DNA from: Clostridia bacterium
Lineage (GTDB): Bacteria > Bacillota > Clostridia > Christensenellales > Aristaeellaceae
Direction: 5' to 3'
Length of the DNA: 47,258 nt
NCBI GenBank assembly: GCA_017434775.1
Contig: JAFSGG010000030.1
Coordinates: forward strand, 1-47,258
This document shows, in pieces, positions 41,183-47,258 of the stretch. Position 1 is the stretch's first letter, and every line of letters begins with the position of its first letter. A program made the position numbers and the translations under genes. Under the pieces are notes generated by a model, which was not told where the DNA came from, searched no databases, and was given only the letters and a program-made list of their open reading frames with translations.

Positions 41183-42097
41183 TTACAGATGCTTTTTCAG
41201 GAATGCATCCACTGTGTTCAGCGCATCATCCGAGGCAAAGCCGCCACTGCCGTGATCGGCACCTTCCAGTTTTACAAATTCCACTTCTTTATTCAGGGCA
41301 CGCAGGGCGTTATACAGATGGATGCTTTGCTGGAAATGGACGGTCTTGTCCATACTGCCGTGCATGATGAGCACCGGCGGCGTGGGGATATCCGGGTCGA
41401 GGTAGGATTGGGGCACCGTGGCGGCGGCAAGGGAAGGGTGTTCCAATACCGGCACATGGCCGATAAGCCATCCTTCCGGGCTGTCGGCATCCATATGGCC
41501 GCAACTGCTGGGTTCGTATGCCATTTCGCTGATAACGGTGGGGCCGTACCAATCCACAATGCAGGAAACGCAGGCGGATTGGGGTTCATCCGTATCAAGG
41601 GAAGGAGAATGATCCCCGGTAAAGCCTGCCATCAGGGCCGTGTGGCCGCCGCTGGAATCCCCCCAGACAGCTACACGGCTGGGATCAAAATGGAAATACC
41701 CGGGGCGGCTGCGCAGGTAGCGGATGGCGGTTTTTACGTCCTCTGCCTGGGCGGGGAAAGGGGCTGTGGTGGAAGGACGGTATTCCACCAGCGCCACGCA
41801 ATAGCCCTTCTGGCACATGCGAATCATTTCCGGCAGGTGGATGAACAGATCCTGCTTGAACCAGGCACTGCCCTGCACAAAGACGATCAGGGGATTGTCG
41901 CTGCGGCCGTTGCGGGGGGTGAGATAGTGAATGTGTAAAGGGATGCCGTTCCGGTCGGCGTAGACGATGCCGGGCTTGAAAGCCACACCGAACCCGAAGG
42001 TGTCCTGCCAGCGAACGGATCGGCAGCCTTCCGGCAAGGCCGGATAATCGGGAAAGTTTTCCGGGCAGATGGGTTCAAGAATAACACGCTTTTCCAT
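41183..42097 (-). CDS. Alpha/beta-hydrolase esterase, probably carbohydrate deacetylase
   Basis: A 304-residue cytoplasmic enzyme. Oxyanion region VFVQGSAWF, nucleophile elbow VAVWGDSSGGHTALMAG (Ser), acid loop VLIMHGSMDKTVHFQ (Asp), and LEGADHGSGGF with the catalytic His. It resembles BD-FAE/acetyl-xylan-esterase-like hydrolases that remove acetyl groups from oligosaccharides. First gene of the leftward unit esterase-GH26-macro-VWA, with a consensus promoter at 42145-42173. AAGGAGA precedes the ATG. Confidence 0.88.
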   Translation of the reverse strand: MEKRVILEPICPENFPDYPALPEGCRSVRWQDTFGFGVAFKPGIVYADRNGIPLHIHYLTPRNGRSDNPLIVFVQGSAWFKQDLFIHLPEMIRMCQKGYCVALVEYRPSTTAPFPAQAEDVKTAIRYLRSRPGYFHFDPSRVAVWGDSSGGHTALMAGFTGDHSPSLDTDEPQSACVSCIVDWYGPTVISEMAYEPSSCGHMDADSPEGWLIGHVPVLEHPSLAAATVPQSYLDPDIPTPPVLIMHGSMDKTVHFQQSIHLYNALRALNKEVEFVKLEGADHGSGGFASDDALNTVDAFLKKHL

Positions 42098-42144
42098 GGC
42101 TGTATCTCCTTGAAAATTATGGGAAATAAACAGAATATAGTACC

Positions 42145-42173
42145 ATTATATCATGGCTGCAGAGTGTCGTCAA
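42145..42173 (-). promoter_or_regulatory. Sigma-A promoter of the esterase-GH26-macro-VWA unit
   Basis: Read leftwards: TTGACG (42173-42168), 17 bases, TATAAT (42150-42145). It is divergent from the GH43 promoter 24 bases away. Confidence 0.85.
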
Positions 42174-42196
42174 ACGGTTGTTTTGTATATTTTCTC

Positions 42197-42225
42197 TTGC
42201 TATGGACCGGAAAATCTGGTATCAT
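42197..42225 (+). promoter_or_regulatory. Sigma-A promoter of the GH43 gene
   Basis: TTGCTA (42197-42202), 17 bases, TATCAT (42220-42225). Confidence 0.65.
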
Positions 42226-42264
42226 CAAAGCAGCAGATAAGTAAACAAAAAAGGAGAATCCTTT

Positions 42265-43677
42265 ATGAAACAGCAGGTATTCAATCCCTATCTGCCCAGC
42301 TGGGAATACATCCCGGACGGGGAACCCCGGGTGTTTGACGGAAGGTTGTATGTATATGGCAGCCATGACCGCTTCAACGGTGATGTATACTGCCAGAACG
42401 ATTATGTGTGCTGGTCCGCCCCGGAAGATGATTTGTCCGACTGGCGGTATGAAGGGGTTATTTTCAAAAAGACCCAGGATCCCCGAAATGCAGATGGAAG
42501 CCATGCTCTGTGGGCGCCGGACGTATGCCGGGGCAATGACGGCAAGTATTACTTGTATTACTGCCTGGATTTTTTGAAGGAAATCGGCGTGGCGGTGTGT
42601 GATACCCCGGCAGGTGAATACAAATTCCTGGATTTTGTGCGCTATCCCAACGGGGATATTCTGGGTTCCCGCCCCGGTGAAATCCGTCAGTTTGATCCCG
42701 GTATTTTCATTGACGACGACAAGCGTATTTATCTCTTTTCCGGTAACAGCCCCCGGTATAAGACCCCCGGTGTGGATAAAGACAGCCTGAAAATGGAACT
42801 GGAGCAGGATATGATCACAGTGAAGGCTGGGCCTTTCCATAACCTGCCCATCATCAACGATGCCGACGGCACGGAATACGAAGCCCATCCCTTCTTTGAA
42901 GCCAGCTCCGTGCGGAAAATCAACGGCAAATACTATTTCATTTATTCTTCCTGCTGGATGCACGAACTGTGCTGGGCTGTGGCGGATGAGCCGCTCGGGG
43001 AATACCGCTACGGCGGCGTGCTGGTTTCCAATGCGGATATCGGCGCTAACGGCAATACGGAGGCACTCAATTACCGGGGCAATACCCATGGCAGTGTGAT
43101 CAATGCCGGCGGCAAATGGTATGTGTTCTATCACCGGCAGACCAACCGACACTTTTTCTCCCGGCAAGCCTGTGCGGAAGAAATCTATTTTGACGGCGAA
43201 CGTTTCCATCAGGCGGAAATTACCTCCTGCGGCCTCAACGGCGGCCCCCTGAAGGATGAAGGCCGATATGAAGCCCGCATTGCCTGTCATCTGTATTCCA
43301 AGGACGGCACTTGTGAAAGCCTGCCGGATCAGCAGAATGAAAACCACCCGGCCTTTACTCAGGAAGGGGAGGACCGGATGGATAATCCCAATCAGTATAT
43401 CAACAACATGGTGGACGGCGCCACGGCTGGTTACCGCTATTTCAACTTTACCGGCGCTCGTACGCTTACCGTGGAAGTGCGGGGGAATGGTACGGGGCAC
43501 TTTATCGTCCGGGATGAGCGGGACGGCAGAATTGTGGCCTGTATTCCGGTTACGCCCTGCGAAGATTGGACGTCTTTCTCGGCTCCGCTTGTGATTGAAA
43601 AAGGGAAACGTCCCTTGTATTTCACTTTTGAAGGGGCAGGCAGTATGGATTTTATGGCCTTTACTTTCGTCAAGTAA
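42265..43677 (+). CDS. GH43 glycoside hydrolase with C-terminal CBM-like domain
   Basis: A 470-residue protein without a signal peptide. The five-bladed propeller is seen from EPRVFDGRLYVYGSHDRFNG, ALWAPDVCRGNDGKYYLYYC, IRQFDPGIFIDDDKRIYLFS (pKa-modulating Asp), FEASSVRKINGKYYFIYSS (acid Glu) and NTHGSVINAGGKWYVFYHRQ. From about residue 345 a beta-sandwich of CBM6-like type follows (MVDGATAGYRYFNFTGARTL, LYFTFEGAGSMDFMAFTF). GH43 enzymes remove arabinose or xylose from hemicellulose. It is divergent from the esterase-GH26 unit and probably part of the same utilisation locus. Confidence 0.93.
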   Translation: MKQQVFNPYLPSWEYIPDGEPRVFDGRLYVYGSHDRFNGDVYCQNDYVCWSAPEDDLSDWRYEGVIFKKTQDPRNADGSHALWAPDVCRGNDGKYYLYYCLDFLKEIGVAVCDTPAGEYKFLDFVRYPNGDILGSRPGEIRQFDPGIFIDDDKRIYLFSGNSPRYKTPGVDKDSLKMELEQDMITVKAGPFHNLPIINDADGTEYEAHPFFEASSVRKINGKYYFIYSSCWMHELCWAVADEPLGEYRYGGVLVSNADIGANGNTEALNYRGNTHGSVINAGGKWYVFYHRQTNRHFFSRQACAEEIYFDGERFHQAEITSCGLNGGPLKDEGRYEARIACHLYSKDGTCESLPDQQNENHPAFTQEGEDRMDNPNQYINNMVDGATAGYRYFNFTGARTLTVEVRGNGTGHFIVRDERDGRIVACIPVTPCEDWTSFSAPLVIEKGKRPLYFTFEGAGSMDFMAFTFVK

Positions 43678-43683
43678 AATATC

Positions 43684-43717
43684 AAACGGCTGACCTGAAA
43701 AGGCAGCCGTTTTTTTG
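43684..43717 (+). terminator. Terminator of the GH43 gene
   Basis: A perfect 9-bp stem (43684-43692 with 43704-43712) ending in a run of T. Confidence 0.85.
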
Positions 43718-43754
43718 TATGATGCAGAATTGGAAAAGAACAGCAAATAAAGGG

Positions 43755-43783
43755 ATGACATAAATAGCAAACTGGGGTATAAT
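43755..43783 (+). promoter_or_regulatory. Sigma-A promoter of the MFS transporter
   Basis: ATGACA (43755-43760), 17 bases, TATAAT (43778-43783). Confidence 0.7.
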
Positions 43784-43819
43784 AGGCACGATGATGTCTA
43801 TTAAGGAGATAGATGCCCC

Positions 43820-45007
43820 ATGCAAAAGAATTACAAAAAGACATTACTGGCCTGTTATCTGGGGTTCATTACCCAGGCAATCACAGCCAATTTTGCGCCT
43901 CTTTTGTTCTGGAATTTCCATGAGAATGCTTATCACATTCCCCTGGGGAAGATTGCCCTGATTCCGCTGGCCTTTTTCCTGACCCAGCTGATTGTGGATG
44001 CCCTCTGCGCCCGGTATGTGGACAAGATCGGCTATCGGAAAGCCATCATTGCTTCGCAGGTAGCCGCCGGGCTGGGCCTGATCGGTCTGGCTTTCCTGCC
44101 GGATCTCTTTTCGGATCCCTTTATCGGCGTGATCATCAGCGTGATCATTTATGCCATCGGCAGCGGATTGATCGAAGTGCTGTGCAGTCCCATTGTGGAA
44201 GCCTGTCCCTTTGATCATAAGGAAAAGGTCATGAGCTTGCTGCACTCTTTCTACTGCTGGGGCAGCTTGGGTGTGGTGCTGTTTTCCACGTTGTTCTTCT
44301 TCGCCTTTGGCATCGAAAACTGGAAGATCGTTTCTTGTGTATGGGCGCTGGTGCCCCTTTTGAACATTTATAATTTTGCTACTTGCCCCATTGAACATCT
44401 GGTGGAAGAGGGCAAGGGCATGACCATCGGCCAGCTGTGCAAAACGCCGGTTTTCTGGGTTTCGGTGGTGCTGATGGCCTGTGCCGGTGCTTCGGAGCTT
44501 GCCATGGCTCAGTGGGCCAGCGCCTATGCGGAATCGGCATTGCAGCTCTCAAAAACCCTGGGCGATCTGGCCGGCCCCTGCATGTTTGCCATCACCATGG
44601 GGATCAGCCGTGTGCTTTTTGGCAAGTACGGCGAAAAGGTGGATCTGACGGTCTATATGATGGGCTGCGGTGTTCTGTGCCTTGTATGCTATGTGCTGGC
44701 TTCCATGACGGCGAACCCGGTATGGGGATTGGTTGGCTGCATTGCCTGCGGTTTCTCGGTGGGCATTATGTGGCCGGGCACTCTCAGCATTTCCTCTGCC
44801 CGTCTGCCCATGGGCGGCACGGCGTTGTTTGCTCTGCTGGCCATGGCCGGGGATCTGGGCGGCGCCCTTGGCCCCAGTGTGGTAGGGTATGTTACTCAGG
44901 CGGCTGGGGATAACCTCAAGGCCGGGCTGCAGCTGGGCTGCATTTTCCCCATTGGGTTAATCGTCGGGCTGCTTATCATGCGGCGTATGGCAAAGAAAAC
45001 GAAATAA
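43820..45007 (+). CDS. MFS transporter, sugar-type
   Basis: A 395-residue membrane protein with twelve hydrophobic segments. The loop between segments 2 and 3 carries the MFS signature region DALCARYVDKIGYRKAIIAS; SIVEACPFDHKEKVMSLLHS-like sequence (IVEACPFDHKEKVMSLLHSF) and YCWGSLGVVLFS recall the FucP/NAG-type sugar transporters of the major facilitator group. It probably moves an unidentified sugar or sugar acid by proton symport. AGGAG precedes the ATG by 11 bases. Convergent with the patatin gene. Confidence 0.9.
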   Translation: MQKNYKKTLLACYLGFITQAITANFAPLLFWNFHENAYHIPLGKIALIPLAFFLTQLIVDALCARYVDKIGYRKAIIASQVAAGLGLIGLAFLPDLFSDPFIGVIISVIIYAIGSGLIEVLCSPIVEACPFDHKEKVMSLLHSFYCWGSLGVVLFSTLFFFAFGIENWKIVSCVWALVPLLNIYNFATCPIEHLVEEGKGMTIGQLCKTPVFWVSVVLMACAGASELAMAQWASAYAESALQLSKTLGDLAGPCMFAITMGISRVLFGKYGEKVDLTVYMMGCGVLCLVCYVLASMTANPVWGLVGCIACGFSVGIMWPGTLSISSARLPMGGTALFALLAMAGDLGGALGPSVVGYVTQAAGDNLKAGLQLGCIFPIGLIVGLLIMRRMAKKTK

Positions 45008-45010
45008 AAA

Positions 45011-45042
45011 AAAAGGCGGTGCAGTCCGTTGCGCCGCCTTTT
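45011..45042. terminator. Bidirectional terminator between MFS and patatin genes
   Basis: A 12-bp stem with one wobble (45011-45022 with 45031-45042), A-run before and T-run after. Confidence 0.88.
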
Positions 45043-45057
45043 CTATTGGGTGTTTTT

Positions 45058-45906
45058 TTATTTGCCTGCAGAAAACCAATGGATCAGCGCTTCCTTTTGC
45101 GATACGGTATCTTCCACACCCATGAGATAGGCTTGCTCTACCCGGGCAGGGTCCTTTTCCATGCGGCCGATATCAAGCGGAGCATGGGGCCGGATGACGA
45201 AGATTTTCTGCTCTTTTTCCAGTTGACGGATATGATCCAATGTTTGATTATAGCGGATGTGCAGTTTTTTCAGTGCCTTTGCAAAGGCAGGATATTTGCG
45301 GTACACAAGCCCGGGCAAAATGCCCATTTCGGCGGATTTGCGGTAACCGGCATGCTGGGTGAGGATCACCACATTTCTTTCGTACCCCATGTTCATGAAT
45401 GCATCCACAGGAAGGCTGTCCGTGGCACCGCCGTCCAGATATTTTTTTCCGTCAATTTCCACCAGGCGGGAAAAATAGGGCAAGGAAGCGGATGCACGAA
45501 GATAATCAATCTGCGATTGCATATCCGTCAGGCGGATATATTCTGCTTCGCCCGTATCCACATTGCTGCAAACCACATAAAACGGCGTGGGGTTGCGTAA
45601 AAATGCGGCATGATCATAAACGTCCAGCTTATCCGGCAGTTCGTGGTAGCAGAAATCTGCCCCCACAATGTCGCCTGTCTTCAGCCAGCTGTGAAAACCC
45701 ATAAACCGGGGATCGGCACAGTATTTTTTGTAATAGCGGATGCTGCGGCCTTTCTGCTCGGAAAGATAGGAACAGCCATGAATGGCCCCGGCAGATACGC
45801 CGATGACGCCGTCAAAAGCGAGCCCCATTTCCATCAATTGATCCAGTACCCCGGCGGCATAAATACCCCGCACGCCGCCGCCTTCAATGACAAGTCCGGT
45901 TTTCAT
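45058..45906 (-). CDS. Patatin-like phospholipase
   Basis: A 282-residue protein with the full patatin active site: oxyanion loop EGGGVRGIYAAGVLDQL, nucleophile GVSAGAIHGC (GxSxG) and catalytic Asp in YLDGGATDSLP. It hydrolyses acyl esters, probably membrane lipids, in the cytoplasm. ATG 45906 follows GGAGGGCGG; the frame is open to 45936. A promoter with TTGCAT-like -35 and TATAAT (45961-45935, 15-base spacer) lies just upstream. Convergent with the MFS gene, with no functional link seen. Confidence 0.93.
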   Translation of the reverse strand: MKTGLVIEGGGVRGIYAAGVLDQLMEMGLAFDGVIGVSAGAIHGCSYLSEQKGRSIRYYKKYCADPRFMGFHSWLKTGDIVGADFCYHELPDKLDVYDHAAFLRNPTPFYVVCSNVDTGEAEYIRLTDMQSQIDYLRASASLPYFSRLVEIDGKKYLDGGATDSLPVDAFMNMGYERNVVILTQHAGYRKSAEMGILPGLVYRKYPAFAKALKKLHIRYNQTLDHIRQLEKEQKIFVIRPHAPLDIGRMEKDPARVEQAYLMGVEDTVSQKEALIHWFSAGK

Positions 45907-45934
45907 ACTCCGCCCTCCATTCTTTACTTTTGTC

Positions 45935-45961
45935 ATTATAGCTCAAAGCGAAAAAATGCAA
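45935..45961 (-). promoter_or_regulatory. Promoter of the patatin gene
   Basis: Read leftwards: TTGCAT (45961-45956), 15 bases, TATAAT (45940-45935). The short spacer suggests moderate strength. Confidence 0.5.
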
Positions 45962-46001
45962 CACCTTTTTGCCAAAAGAAAGCGTGTTTGCAGGGCATGG
46001 A

Positions 46002-46030
46002 TTGCCATTTGCATTGCGGCGTGGTACCAT
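46002..46030 (+). promoter_or_regulatory. Promoter of the interrupted beta-helix gene
   Basis: TTGCCA (46002-46007), 17 bases, TACCAT (46025-46030), 25 bases before the start codon. Confidence 0.55.
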
Positions 46031-46054
46031 GAGAAAAAAAGAAGGGGACAGAAT

Positions 46055-47158
46055 ATGGAACGTCATCAATACTGCAAAGATGAAAACGCCGTTGCTGCTG
46101 TACGCAGACAGCTGGCGGAATATATGGAGCATGGAGGCCGGGTGCAGATGGAGAACGGCGAATATCCGCTGCAGGAAGCGTTGGTAGTGGATGCATCGTC
46201 CCTCTGCCTTTGCGGGGATGTGTGGGCCTGCAATACGGACCCCAACGGCGTTTTTGAAACGGATCACGGCACCAAGCTGCGCATGCAGGGAAAAGGTTTT
46301 GCTGCCATCCGGGTGGGAGAAAAAACGGATCCCATCAGCGGCGCCGTGGTGAAAAATCTGGGGGTGCAGGGAGATATCCGGGGGATGGACACCCGGCCTT
46401 ATGTGGATTTTGATCATCCGGAAATGATGGCCGGGCTGTGCCTGAGCGCAGTACGCACGGATCAGTGTGAGTTTTCCAAATTGTCCTTTTGTGGACTGGC
46501 AAACGGCGTTTGTGCGTCTCAAAATGCGGAAATTGACGCTTGCTTGTTTGAAAAGCTGAATGTGGATGGCTGCGGCAACGGTATCTGGTTTGCGCCCCGG
46601 GCTTCTTTCTATGCCCACATTCGTTCCTGCGTTCTGGCGGATAATCCGTACTATGCCTTTTATGCGGAGGGCAAGGGCCGGGTGATCCACAATCTGGACA
46701 TCAGCGATTGCATATTTGTGCGCAGCGGCGGCGCTTTCCGGGAAGGGGACGGCCGTATACCGGCGGCAGTATTGTTCGATCACATCAACAATTGTGCAAT
46801 AGATCGGTGCTTGTTTGATGATCCGGGCACCCACTGGTAGTTCCCACCGGACGCTGAAAAAAATGAGCAGCGCCAGCTTTCTTACAGAAAAACCGTTGCG
46901 CTGAGTATCATCGGCAACGAAAACCGCATTACGGGCAATACTTTTTTGCATAGTTCAGACGATGCCATCCGGGTGGAGGGAAACGGCAATGTGCTGATGA
47001 ATAATATTGCCGATCATTCCGTGCACATCCGGGGCAGGGGAAATCAGGTGATCGGCCTTGCTTTTACCTCTCCGGAAGGGAAACTGATTCTGGAAGGAGA
47101 AGCAGCAGAATCAACATACATCACAGGCGTGGATGAAGGCAGGATCATTCGAAGATAA
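46055..47158 (+). pseudogene. Right-handed beta-helix protein interrupted by an in-frame TAG
   Basis: Starts at ATG 46055 after AAGGGG. The first 261 codons show beta-helix rungs (CGDVWACNTDPNGVFETDHG, KNLGVQGDIRGMDTRPY, DQCEFSKLSFCGLANGVC, HIRSCVLADNPYYAFYAEG, DISDCIFVRSGGAFREGDG). A TAG at 46838-46840 stops translation after GTHW, but the same frame then runs on for 105 more codons with perfect rung pattern (VALSIIGNENRITGNTFLHS, DDAIRVEGNGNVLMNNIADH, VHIRGRGNQVIGLAF) to TAA 47158. One nonsense change therefore splits one gene of 367 codons. TAG ends other genes here, so recoding is unlikely. Confidence 0.85.
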
Positions 47159-47216
47159 AGAAAAAACATCCGCCCGGTGGTGGGAGGGTTGTTAAGGAAC
47201 AATTTATCCTGCAACG

Positions 47217-47252
47217 AACAAACGAGCATCCGTGTTTGGATGCTCGTTTGTT
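47217..47252. terminator. Strong hairpin at the right edge
   Basis: A perfect 15-bp stem (47217-47231 with 47238-47252, six-base loop) with T/A-rich flanks, closing the beta-helix gene and possibly a leftward gene beyond the window. The stretch 47159-47216 shows nothing else. Confidence 0.8.
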
Positions 47253-47258
47253 TATGTA

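Noticed and set aside
46838-46840. Pyrrolysine or other recoding of TAG
   Set aside because: TAG ends the deaminase and sigma genes normally, and no special downstream element is visible; a nonsense mutation or sequencing error is simpler.

Overview
The window reads as chromosomal DNA of an anaerobic, plant-polysaccharide-using Clostridia bacterium with moderate GC content. The basis is strong AGGAGG-type ribosome sites with ATG/GTG/TTG starts, sigma-A promoters (TTGACC-N17-TATAAT recurs many times), rho-independent terminators after most operons, a clostridial ECF sigma pair, a CD1845/TnpV-type element end, and many intracellular or secreted glycoside hydrolases. A gut or rumen Christensenellales-like host is my inference from gene style only; no rRNA or marker gene is present.

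Layout. 1-0.8 kb: the right-hand edge of an integrative element (CD1845-family membrane protein, TnpV) read leftwards. 0.9-3.1 kb: an ECF sigma factor and its putative membrane partner, with a likely autoregulated promoter. 3.2-13.9 kb: small single-gene and two-gene units: alpha/beta hydrolase, PH-like and SH3 proteins, a double GNAT, a ferredoxin divergent from a Crp/Fnr regulator, a metalloprotease-like membrane protein, Nudix, adenosine-deaminase-like, MerR-TipAS, a methyltransferase with a structured leader, and an AAA ATPase. 14-17.5 kb: a secreted GH5 enzyme whose domain order looks circularly permuted, an M42 peptidase and an AEC transporter.

17.6-29.7 kb is the metabolic core, all on the + strand. 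A DUF4432 aldose-epimerase-like protein, a fucose/arabinose-isomerase-like protein, an FGGY kinase and a class II aldolase are followed by an Mgl-type sugar ABC transporter (binding protein, double ATPase, permease with an unusual 200-residue N-terminal extension, and a 76-residue membrane protein). A xylose isomerase and a PfkB kinase come next. Together they can import a monosaccharide, isomerise it, phosphorylate it twice and cleave it. The sugar is not determined by the sequence.

29.8-47.2 kb carries polysaccharide-breakdown and accessory genes: a membrane protein with tandem Cys/His repeats, an intracellular GH5, a MATE exporter, DUF1349, a peptide deformylase variant, a CotH-like protein, and a pectate-lyase-fold protein. 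After a dense hairpin cluster come a leftward esterase-GH26-macro domain-VWA unit, a divergent GH43, an MFS transporter, a patatin, and a beta-helix gene broken by one in-frame TAG. No tRNA, rRNA or CRISPR array was seen.
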